DNA from: Rotaria sp. Silwood1 | Lineage: Eukaryota > Rotifera > Eurotatoria > Philodinida > Philodinidae | Assembly (NCBI GenBank): GCA_905250075.1 | Contig: CAJNOP010000002.1 | Coordinates: 8,235,565-8,299,564, forward strand | Length of the DNA stretch: 64,000 nucleotides | Direction: 5' to 3' | Part shown: positions 24,554 through 35,144 of the stretch, one piece after another | Layout of the letters: every line of letters begins with the position of its first letter | Numbering within the stretch: the stretch's first letter is position 1 | The notes under the pieces: model-generated | Told to the model about the DNA's origin: nothing | Database searches by the model: none | The model's input: only the letters and a program-made list of their open reading frames with translations | Position numbers and translations under genes: made by a program

Positions 24554-27523
24554 TTAACGTGAAACATACAGAGTAGCTTTACATATTGAACAAGAATGAT
24601 TCGTTCCATTTTTAATATCATTTAACAGATTTAGAGAACGACAATATTGACAGATAACTTTCAGTGGACCTTTTATTTTCGGTGATGATGGTAATGGGGT
24701 AATAAAATCAGAGGTTTTATATAATGTTGGATATATATTCATTGGTGAAGGTCGTAAAGTAACAACATGACGTGGAAGAAGATGTTTTTTATTATAATCA
24801 CATTCAGAACATAAAGCAGTTGATAATAAATCATTAAAATTACGTTTGCAAACAATACATGGACGAATTTTATCTGTTTTTTGTTCGAAATCGATCAAAT
24901 TCGTTGGTGATGAGTCGGATTTTACAACATTAACAGGAATTCGAACTAAATTTTGGTGTTGTTGTTCTAAAACATTATATAAATAAATCACATAAATCAA
25001 GAATTTTAATATACATAATATTAGCTTTATGTTTAGTAAAGTGACAAACTATGAAAGCTTTTAAAATTGATTCTCTATTATTTATTGCAATTTTATAAGC
25101 AAACCCAAATTAAAGAGAAATAGAAGAGTGAATTTAATATAATCAAACGCAAAATTAAAAAAATACACGCACAATCAATGCCTCACTTTTATCTCCTGAA
25201 TATTTATAAAATACAACACATCGAACTTCGACTATTCGAGTCTATAAAAAGATGAATTGAACATTATTCTACTCATTATAAATTACTACTAAATTACAAT
25301 CACAGTTCTATCTAAATAGTTCTTATTAGAAAAATTTCTATGTGTGTGTGTGTGTGAGAAAACGTGTTTTTAATAAAAGCATAATGGCAAGCAGCAATAG
25401 CAGATATGTAATATATGATATAAAATAAAATATCTAAAGAAAAATTTAGCAAGGAAGTATAGAAATAAATAATAATCATATAGTAGGAAAAAATCAATGC
25501 TATCACGCACTCTTACATCAATCATCAACACCTCTGGATCGTAAACACGCCAGAGCCACTAGAAGACAGAAAATGTTTTTTCTAGTCAATTTTGATGCAA
25601 AAATTTGGAAATAATCATTGAAGTAAAAAAAAAAAAATAAATAAAACGAAATCTAGTTAAAATATATAATTAATAGACTTAATTGAGCCATATAGCACAC
25701 ACGCACACACTAAGAACAATAGCCAACAACAATAAAACTTTTTTTCTTTTTCTTTTGTTTTTAATATTTGCAAAAAAAGTAAGTTAAAACTTACCTTGTT
25801 TCAATTTGGAATCATTTCCTCGTGAATGATTATTACTATTGCTTATGTTTTTACCATTGAGTATCAAATCGTCACTATTCGATTCCCAATCAGTTTTAAG
25901 TGATAGTTGTTTTCCATTATTATAATGATTATGATGGAGTACTGGAGTACGTTGCGTTATTTGTACATTATTTTGTGGTTTTTGTAATGGTTGTTGTTGT
26001 TCTGAATATTGATTAATCGAACGATTTCCATCATTTGATGATACATATGTTGTTCCATTAGCTACAGCTTGATCATATGACGGTCGTCGTTCATAAATAG
26101 GAATATTTTTATTATCATTTAATCTAGTTGATATGGATGAATATGGTGGTGGTGGAGATGAATCATCTCTTTTCATTACTGATCGTTGATTTGTCTCATA
26201 TGATGATTGATTAGGAGAATAATATTCTTGTTCAAATCTTCGTTTATCTTCTTCTTCTTGTATTTTTTTCTTTTGTATTTCAAAAAAATCCATAACATAA
26301 TTATAATAAAGAAAAAAAAAATCATCTTTTTCGGGCAATGCTCTATTGCCTAATTCAACACATAGAATAGGTAATGGTGTACCATTTGTATCCGGATAAT
26401 AAGATAACCTTTTAGTACGTAAATAACTTTGAAGTAATTTATTATTTTGCTCGGAACTATTATCATTACCTAAAAATCGTATTGGTAATAGAGTTTGATT
26501 TCGAGTATGTTCAATTGATTGATAAAGTGGAAGAAAATTATCTAATTTTGATCCTGTATTTAAATCATTAGTTTGTAATGGACAAAAATGTGATTGATCA
26601 TATGCTAATACAATTGGTATAGGAACACAATCTTTTGGTTTTGATAGTATAGGTAAATAAATACCAAATAAATCATTATATGATATAGCTTCACCATGTT
26701 TATTTCGTACAACATCTTCAGATAAAATAATAATTGGTCGTGCAAGCATATTTGATATAGAAAAAATATGTGCAGCTTCAAGAAATTGTAAATTTGATGC
26801 TGTTTGTCCATCATCTGAGCTATCATATCGAACAAGATCACATAATTCTTCCCATTCCTTACAAAAATAATCATTATAATCAACAAAGTTTGTTTAGTTC
26901 CTTTTCTTTTTCTGTTAATTTAAACTTACACTATCAAGTTTGGAATGTTCAGATTGTATACCATACATTTGATCAGTTTTTAGTCGTTCACTTTTCCAAC
27001 TTCCTTTAAGTACGGCTTTATTTTTATCCATAAATTGAAGAAGTCGATCACGTAAATATAAATTAAAATCATGTACACCAACCATAGCAATAAGTACGGC
27101 ATGAAGAAGACAATTACCATTACCTGATGTTCGAACTGGATAGAGTTTTTTTAATGATGGCATCCAATTAATAACTCGAGTTTCATTCATCATTTTCAAC
27201 ATTGTACGATCGATTAAATATCGTTGACAATCTGTCGTAGAATCTTGTTCAAAGAATTTATAAGGTAAAACACTTGTATATTGTGTTAATTCTGGTAGAC
27301 GTTCAATAAGACTTTGATTGATAACACTTAATATTTGATCAGCTCGTTGTTTAAATCTTTCAGGAATAGGTAAAAATTCTTTATTTGATGGTGATGATGC
27401 TGATTTAGCTTTCGGTCCACAACAATAATTTTGAAATGTATTAAAATAATGAGGATATACTGTATCAAGTGGTTTTGATGCACGAGTTGTTGTTCCTGAT
27501 ACACTCGTTGTTTCCGTCATCAT
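24554..27523 (-). CDS. A20/OTUD7-like OTU-domain deubiquitinase
   Basis: Three exons, 26930-27523, 25795-26857 and 24554-24966, give 689 aa. The OTU domain spans roughly 55-380. The nucleophile motif is SGNGNCLLHA (Cys138) and the base lies in AYDQSHF (His288). ARPIIILSEDVV and FGIYLPI match the A20/Cezanne branch, as does the segment after the core that ends FFEIQKKK. The tail is rich in Ser, Asn, Gln and Pro with a PPPPYS motif. The last exon carries a CIVC...LCSEC pair close to an A20-type zinc finger and a further CQYC...CSIC pair. A20 relatives edit ubiquitin chains in NF-kB signalling. The residue before GNC that is normally Asp is Asn135. Intron 2 is 828 nt. A more specific name (TNFAIP3 or OTUD7) is not safe. 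Confidence 0.83.
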
Positions 27524-28300
27524 AAAATAAATAATCGAATGAAAATAATTTACATTACATCAAAAATTATATATATGTGTAACATATAACTAGTATACGT
27601 AGGAATCAATATATCTAAAAATGCAAGACATTACGCATTTGAATATTGTCAAAAACAAATGAAAGTATATAAAGACGAAATAAAATGATAATCGATTGTA
27701 GATGTATGTCTGACATCGAAGAATGAGAACAGTATGAATTATATGCTTTTTTGTTTTTTACTTTTATGTTCTGTAAGGAAAATATGATTCATAAAATGAT
27801 GTGATGCAAAAATATTGTATAAATCAATGGTTCGAAGCTTTTTACGATCATTAAAATGACGTTTATTTTTTTCCCCTTCTACTCATAACTATATAAGACT
27901 TCACATTGACATGACAAGAAAAGAAAAGATAAAAAAAACAAGAATCATAATGTATTTCTACGCATAAAATAAAAATAACACCATTAAATTAAAAAAAAAT
28001 CGATAAATATATTTCTATAGAAAAAAAAAATTTTCATCATTTATCAAATGTGAAAATGTCAAAAGCAATTCAATTATATATAGAAAAAAATAATGTGGAC
28101 CTTTCTCTTTTTTTTTAAACATAGGAAAAAAACACTTGTTGATGTTCTTCCATTCTATTTTTTCCTCTTCAACAAAGTAGGAAAAAAACAACAATAATAA
28201 CAGTCGTATTAGTACTTTTTTCTTTTTTTTTCTTTCTTTCTTTCTTTCTATCTTTCCTTCTTCAAGGCAAAGAACAAGATTCCGTTGACAGACACAAAGC
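27524..28300. promoter_or_regulatory. Region between divergent OTU and small secreted-protein genes
   Basis: These 777 bp separate two outward-facing start codons. A polypyrimidine run with CTTT repeats lies at about 28215-28260, just before the second gene. No specific sites are assigned. Confidence 0.35.
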
Positions 28301-28842
28301 ATGTTTTACTCTATATCATTTTTCTTTGCTGTATCAAAAATGTTATTATTGATTATATTTGTCGATGCACTCATATATCCCACTGATAGTTTAAAAATAG
28401 TTCCACCTGCTACTATTATCCAGTCTCAGACGCCTGCTGGCATCTCAATAAAACACACTCCGAAAAATAATGGTATGTGAGCTATTGCTTTTGATATGAT
28501 AATATAGTTTTTTTTTCTAGAACAATCAGTTGCTATCGAAGGACAATTTATAATAAATGCAAGCAATTCAGATGATTTATTTCGATCGCATGATTTTATA
28601 AAAGAAGATATTGTTCAATTTAACGAAGGTGACACTGAGAATATAAAAAATGATGAAAAAATTAGGTAATAGGTTTCATTCTAAAATAATCCATGTCGAA
28701 ATAGTACTTTAGACGTTCACGTAATACGATAAATCCACGTTTACCACCTATTCAAATAATCGAAGGTCATTTTATTCATTATGGAAATGATTCTGATGAA
28801 CACTTATTTGATGAAGAAGATTTTCAAAAAATAGAATTATAA
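28301..28842 (+). CDS. Small secreted protein with a duplicated acidic motif
   Basis: Three exons, 28301-28472, 28521-28665 and 28713-28842, give 148 aa. The introns are 47-48 nt and the phases agree. Residues 1-24 form a signal peptide (hydrophobic MLLLIIFVDA core). The mature chain contains a repeated block: residues 63-86 begin IEGQFI and contain SDDLF and HDFIK; residues 122-145 begin IEGHFI and contain SDEHLF and EDFQK. A basic KIRRSR stretch between them could be a processing site. No family is recognised. It could be a secreted peptide precursor or a structural secreted protein. AATAAA-like signals follow the stop near 28966. Confidence 0.6.
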
Positions 28843-30768
28843 CTCAATTTGATGTATTCATTTATACTTATGTCAGATAGAAATAACTTATTCATATAGT
28901 TTTCATTTTTTCATGTATGTATAAAACAAACAATATTTTGTTTTTTTATTGTTATGCACCAAATAAAAATTATTCATATGAAACGAATAACAGAAATATA
29001 TGTGTAAAAACCTCTGTGAAATTGTATCATCTATTATTATAATACCTCTTTCAATAAAAATATTTTATCATGATTAAGCAAAACATGAAGACTTATGTAA
29101 AAAAAATAATTATTGATAAAATTCTTAAAAAAATTATTCAACAATAACAAATAAACAAATTTATAATAGATTATACAAAAAAACATATTAACAGAATAAA
29201 TAATCACAAAGAAAAAAAAACAAAGAGTATTTTAAACATTATTTTGTTCTAGAAAAATCAAATGAAAACTTTTTAAACTAAAATAAAAAATATATTTGCA
29301 TTGAAATCTACGCATACAAAATAATAATAAATCAAATTTTGTCATTATTATTATTTGCTGTTTATTTAAAAACTTCCTTTTACATGATAATTATTAATAC
29401 AATGTCTTCTATTCATAAGAACAAAGTTTAGAAAATCTCATTAATTTGATAGGATTTAAATTGATTAACCATACAACATATCGAACCGTGCTGTCTTTAA
29501 AAAACGAAGAAGCGAAAATAGTGAAGGAAGATGGTTGAATAACTTTTATGATAAATATGATAAAAATTTTTTTCTATAATTATATTTTCAAACACACATC
29601 TATGAAACAAGATTATCAATCTGAAAGAAAAACAAGAAATAATTTTGTATTTTGTTGAAAGTATTCTATATCAGTGCAGTATTTAATGGTAAACGCCATC
29701 ATATCGAATTCTTATTCTTTTTCGAATACTTTGTTTTCACAACAAGAAAAAAAAGAACAATTTATTTGATGACTTATTAACTATTAATTTTCTTTAAAAT
29801 ATTAAAGCTTTTACTAAAAATATTTTCAACATTGTTTGTTTTTTAGAGAATCTATTATTCTTAGAAAATGTTTGTCTTCATGATTTTAAATAATAGATAA
29901 ATAATTTTTATATTTACTTTTTAAAATAAATATATTTTTCAAAATGGATTATCTTCATTTTGCCATACTTTTGTTTGGTACATCAGTAAGACAACAAAAA
30001 AAATAAACCTGAGGAAAGAAAAAAAGATTTTCTATGAAAAGAAAAATAATAAATTTCTTTTTAACATACATTAAATAGTTTTCGATTAATTTTGTAATTT
30101 AAATGGAAAATTTTCATGTTTGAAAAATTTGTTCTATACTGAAGCATGTAATTCTTTATGTTTAATTGTTAAAAATATATTGTTTATGACTGACATTATA
30201 TAATTCAAAACGACGTATACTCCGTGAATTATCATGATAATTTTTCTGCACTAAATAAAATTAGTTTTTTTTTTCACTTGTTTCACTTCAATTGAAGTAA
30301 AATCAAATTATTTAATTAAATTTTTCTTTTTGATGATGTAGAAAATAAAAAGAAACTAGCTCAACCATATCATTATTTGAATATGGAGAAATTTTTTTCA
30401 TTTTGTTTATTTTTGAGTATTGTAAACAGTTATTCTAAATAAATTGATTTCTAATTAATTTGCATTGAAAATATATTGCTGTACCTTCTACTGTCAATAT
30501 TTAGATTTTTAATGATTTGTATTTCTTTTTTTTCTTCAAGGACAAATCAATTAGAGAAATTGTTCATACTCATGTGAGAAAGCCTATTGCTGAGTGAAAA
30601 CCTTTATATGAAATTTTATGTGCATGATATATATATATATAACTATATACATAAGAATGTTTTATTATTATTATTATTAAATAAATAAAAGAAAAAAAAA
30701 TTGTTCAAGATGAAACAAAACATGAAAGTTAACTCGAAAGATGTCAGTGATGTTCAAAGAAAAGTTCA
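28843..30768. other. Very AT-rich interval without a supported gene
   Basis: About 1.9 kb with long A and T runs. It probably holds the 3' UTRs of the two convergent neighbouring genes. No exon was found. Confidence 0.4.
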
Positions 30769-31383
30769 TCATTCTTGATAATGTAAATGTTTCGTAGTTT
30801 CAAGTTTTTTTTGATCTTCAGTTGAAACATTTGGTATTTTAGTTGGTAAAGATTTTTTTAATGCAGATGATATTGGTTTTAATGATGTTCTTATTGTTGG
30901 CATTGAACTATTGTTATCAACATTTGAAGATATACTTTTGGGTATTAAAAGTGGAAATGTTTTTATTGAAGTCTTAGTCTTCAAAAAAATAAAATAAAAC
31001 AATAGATGTATATTTATTGAAAACAAAAAATAGTCTTTTATCCTTACTCTTGGTGTTAATTTTGGAAACATTGGTTGTTTATCTTGTTGCTTATTACTGT
31101 TTTCTAATATTAGATTAGGAATATGTGTTGCTTGTGAATATGGTATTTGATAATCAACCACATTAAAACAATGTGTATCATTTGATATTGAACGATAAAC
31201 TTGTTTTTCTCGATCTTTTGCAATAAATAAAGGTGTAATCATTGAATCATGTCGATTTGAATAATCATTTTCACATATTGTATTGATTTCTGTTAATGAT
31301 TTTGTTTTCATTGATGTATTATTATGTTGAGATGTTGATCTGTCTTGTAAATAACTACGTACAATATCTTTACTGTTAGTCAT
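30769..31383 (-). CDS. Orphan Ser/Thr-rich protein
   Basis: Two exons, 31048-31383 and 30769-30978, give 181 aa. The 69-nt intron has GTAAGG and TTGAAG borders, and its removal joins PKLTPR to TKTSIK in phase. There is no signal peptide or membrane span. The protein is polar, low in hydrophobic content and rich in Ser, Thr, Asn and Lys, so probably disordered. The C-terminal half is basic with repeated KS/KT motifs. I do not recognise a family. The support is a clean two-exon structure and codon use like its neighbours. Confidence 0.55.
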   Translation of the reverse strand: MTNSKDIVRSYLQDRSTSQHNNTSMKTKSLTEINTICENDYSNRHDSMITPLFIAKDREKQVYRSISNDTHCFNVVDYQIPYSQATHIPNLILENSNKQQDKQPMFPKLTPRVRIKDYFLFSINIHLLFYFIFLKTKTSIKTFPLLIPKSISSNVDNNSSMPTIRTSLKPISSALKKSLPTKIPNVSTEDQKKLETTKHLHYQE

Positions 31384-31786
31384 ATTTTTTCAAAAAAGTA
31401 ATACCTAAACTTTCTCGACTGATGAAATGTGATGAAGAAAAAAAGAAAGAAAAGAAGTGCCCTTAAGAACATTCATTATTCAAAAAGCTCATTTTTTTTT
31501 TATCAACAGTAGTAGCTGCAAGTTGGCAGTTTCCATAGGTTATCAATTCTGTGTTTATAAATATCTGTCATGTTTTTGACAAATAATAGAGAAAAGAATA
31601 GAGTATCATTTTCTTGTCATATTATCTATTTTTGCTCATCATACATGTTTATAAATAAACCCATTGACAAGCAACTAACTGGAAGATTAAACAAATACAA
31701 AACAAAAAGGAAACAAAGCAGATTTTCATTGATTAAAAAAAAAAAACATCATAGTATTGGTTGAAATATAGATATTGTTGTTCATT

Positions 31787-32500
31787 CTATTCAAGATCTA
31801 ATTCAGGCACAAAAGCATTACTACCATCGGCAGATAATAAAGACCGATTATGAACGGACTAAAAAGAAAGAAAAAGAATATGAAAAAAATTTTTTTTTTC
31901 TATCTAATAAGAAAGATTTTTAAAGTATACTTGAGCGATTCTTGGTAAACGTCTGATTAATTCTTGAAATATTTCAGATGATAGTGTTTGTTGAAAGAAT
32001 TCCATTAAATTTTGAGGTTGACTACAAATGACAACAGCTTTTGCTAGATATTCAATACCATTATCAATATCACCTATTGAAATTCTTAATAAATAAGCAA
32101 CCAAAAAAAAAAAGGAACAGATGATACTTACCACAAGATAAACAATCTTCACCTCGTTGAACTTGTTCAAGAAAATATCGACGCATTATCTCAAGATTAC
32201 TCATATCCATCTAATAGAAATCATCGAATAATATTTAAAATAAAAATTTCTTACAGTTGTACGTGAACCTCCTCCTCTAGCATTTGACTGTTTTTTTTGT
32301 CTTTCTAAATTCAAAATGGACGAATTTCGTTGTAGAAGAAATTTTTTTTTTCGTATTAAAGACTTACTGACTTTTAATTTTTCAATAAAATCAGGTGCAC
32401 TTCGCCGTTTTCGATCAAAATATACACAGTATCCAACAAAACTAACGCCAAGACCAACGGCTGCTACTAAAGGCCAAAGCGTTTTACTATTAGCAATCAT
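31787..32500 (-). CDS. TOMM20: Mitochondrial import receptor subunit TOM20
   Basis: Five exons, 32368-32500, 32255-32304, 32132-32210, 31931-32073 and 31787-31858, give 158 aa against 145 in vertebrates. Residues about 9-28 form the N-terminal outer-membrane anchor, followed by the diagnostic CVYFDRKRRSAPDF. The receptor domain contains RRYFLEQVQRGEDCL, a TPR-like IEYLAKAVVICSQPQ and QQTLSSEIFQELIRRLP. The C-terminus ends in the acidic ELDLE, as expected. TOM20 binds amphipathic presequences of precursor proteins at the mitochondrial surface. The gene is divergent from an ARF gene with only 203 bp between starts. Confidence 0.93.
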
Positions 32501-32703
32501 CTAAAATACTTTGAAATTTCAAGGTATTACTCAACATATGTCTACGTCATTCAATATATTCAAACGTAAGAGAACACTACAGCAATCATTGTGTCCACGT
32601 TGACATTTCCACGTTGAATGATTTGTTTTTCAACTATATATATATATTAGTTGTGAATTTATATGAAGACAAAAAACAAAATATTTCTTTTTTCTGAAAA
32701 ACA
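32501..32703. promoter_or_regulatory. Short bidirectional promoter region between TOMM20 and ARF
   Basis: Only 203 bp separate the two divergent start codons, so both promoters and 5' UTRs must share this stretch. It contains a short TA run near 32636-32650. No factor sites are assigned. Confidence 0.5.
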
Positions 32704-33319
32704 ATGGGTCTTCTTATTAGTCGATTATATGATGCATTATTGTCATTTTCTTATGGCACACCTTCTCGAATTCTAATGCTTGGCCTTGATGCAGCGGGAA
32801 AAACAACTATTTTATATAAAGTAAAACTTAATGAAACTGTTCAAACTATTCCAACAATTGGTAAATAATCATATTGAAACTTTGATAAATAATGTCTTTA
32901 TCTATATTCTAGGATTTAATGTTGAAACAGTAACACCTGCACCTGGTATTACATTTACAGTATGGGATATAGGTGGACAACATAAAATTCGTCCATTATA
33001 TAGACATTATTTTGATAAAACTGATGGTCTTATTTTTGTTGTTGATTCATCAGATCAAGAACGATTCCAAGAAGCACGTGATGAACTATTTAGTATTATT
33101 ACAGATGAACATATGTGTTCAGTACCATTTGTTATCATAGCTAATAAATCGGATTTACCAACAGCTGTTAAACCAAGTGAACTTATTCAACAACTTAATC
33201 TTCATTCGATTCCAAGACGAAAATGGTTTATTCAATCAACTTGTGCTACTACTGGTGATGGTGTTGTTGAAGCAATGCAACAACTAGCACAAATGATAAA
33301 AGACAATAGAAAAAAATAA
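32704..33319 (+). CDS. ARF-family small GTPase (first of a tandem pair)
   Basis: Two exons, 32704-32860 and 32913-33319, give 187 aa, close to the 181 of ARF1. Gly2 is available for N-myristoylation. GTP-binding motifs are GLDAAGKT, the switch I segment PTIGFNVE, WDIGGQ, NKSD (usually NKQD in ARFs) and CATTGDG. ARFs recruit coats and lipid-modifying enzymes to Golgi and endosomal membranes. The first intron is at the same position and phase as in the neighbouring ARF at 34068. The sequence after WDIGGQ ([11 protein letters not shown]) is the typical ARF form. Which vertebrate ARF or ARL it corresponds to cannot be settled by eye. Confidence 0.9.
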
Positions 33320-34067
33320 CTGATAACTAAAGTTTTATTTTAACCTATTGTTATTGTTTTTTTTTCTGTATATAAAAATATTTTATATGTAATAAACTAA
33401 AATTTATGTTTCTAAAAAACAATACATCAAAAAACATTTTCTTCTAATTGAAGTATTATTTGAAAAAAAATGTTACACAAATACTTAAGAATATCAGAGT
33501 GCAGTTCCGTACAAATAAAGGACGATATAGTTTATTTATTCACGAGAAAAAAAAACATCGTATATCGGGAGAATTATATGCATGATTGATTCAATTGATT
33601 GCAATAACTTGTGTTTGTTTTACTGTACAAACTTTGATTTGAAGTCTTATCTAAATAGCGCTTGCTTTTTTAAAAGAATAATAGCGGTTGTATCACGAGA
33701 ATTTGAAATACATCATGATATTATCGCATTGCTCTGTCATTTCATTATTTTATCATCTACATGAAACAAATCGCTTTCTTTTCTCTAAAACAAAAAGTTT
33801 TTTACTTCTTTTCGTCCTTATGTTATTTCAACATAATATTAATAATGGATGAGTCATAACTCTACGACACGTTGGCCAGGTGAGAGAATCCGCACAACGT
33901 TTTACATTAAGCTGAATCATAAATATATATTTGTCTGTTCACAGCGATGTTGACGTGTCTTATACGACGTGGCAATAGCTAAAAAAACTCGTTAAATAGT
34001 GACGGTTCATGAGGGATTGAATCGAAAACAACTTTCATCTGCTTCATACTTCAAATAATATACGGCA
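33320..34067. other. Spacer between the tandem ARF genes
   Basis: It holds the 3' UTR and polyadenylation region of the first ARF (AATAAA-like motif near 33390) and the promoter of the second. The open frame at 33582-33764 has no support. Confidence 0.4.
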
Positions 34068-34831
34068 ATGGGTCTTTTTCTCAGTCGAATGTATGATGTT
34101 CTCTCTGCATGGGGTACAGAAAAACCATCACGAATTTTAATGCTTGGTCTTGATGCAGCCGGTAAAACAACAATTCTATATAAAGTTAAACTTAATGAAA
34201 ATCTTCAAACTATTCCTACAATCGGTATGCATTTACACTCACATATAAATATAATAAAATATTTTATTATTTTCATTGTAGGTTTTAATGTTGAACAAGT
34301 GAGTCCATGTCGTGGAGTTTCATTTACTGTATGGGATGTATGTATTTGACACAAAAACCAATCATATTTGATATTCAATTCTAATCTTAAACTTTCTTTT
34401 GTCTTTTCTTAATTAGGTTGGTGGTCAAGAAAAAATTCGTCGTCTCTGGCAACATTATTATCAAGGTGCCGATGGTCTTATATTCGTTGTTGATAGTAGT
34501 GATCAAGATCGAATTGATGAAGCACGAGAAGAACTTCATGGTATTCTTTCATCACATGATATGTCCTCTGTACCAATAGTTGTCATAGCGAATAAACAAG
34601 ATTTACCTAGTAAGTTCGAATAATTATTATGAACATATTTTTCTAAAATTTCCGTTACAAATAGATGCAATGAAACCATCGGATATTATCCAAAAATTAG
34701 GTGTAAATGAATTACGTGCTAAACATAAATGGTATATTCAACCAGCTTGTGCAGTAACCGGTGAAGGTTTAATTGAAGCAATGCTTGAAATGGCAAATCT
34801 CGTTAAACAACATAGAAAAGAAAATGATTAG
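34068..34831 (+). CDS. ARF-family small GTPase (second of a tandem pair)
   Basis: Four exons, 34068-34224, 34282-34337, 34417-34609 and 34665-34831, give 190 aa. Gly2 is available for myristoylation. Motifs are [37 protein letters not shown] and CAVTGEG. The first exon has the same length (157 nt) and phase as its neighbour, but the second exon of that gene is here cut by two additional introns of 79 and 55 nt. Both are on the plus strand, so an old tandem duplication is the simple explanation. It is expected to act in Golgi or endosomal membrane traffic. Confidence 0.9.
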
Positions 34832-35144
34832 AAAAAGACAGAATTATTTTTTGTATATATATATTAATACCATTCGACCTTTTTTTCTAGTTTTTGAATA
34901 AAACAAAGAAAATAATTTTTTGTATATTTTTACATAAATTGTTTGTTTTTAATCGAAAGCTGACCCGAAAGAAAAAAGAATCGACAATACACTTATACAA
35001 AAAAAAACAGAAGAAAAAGAAAACAGTTAATCATATATCTCCCCTAATTGAAAAAAAAATAAATAAATAAAATGAGTATTGTATTTTTCCCTTAGATTAA
35101 ATCAATTGATCATGTCACTGTATTTGATAAGAAGATAAATTAAA

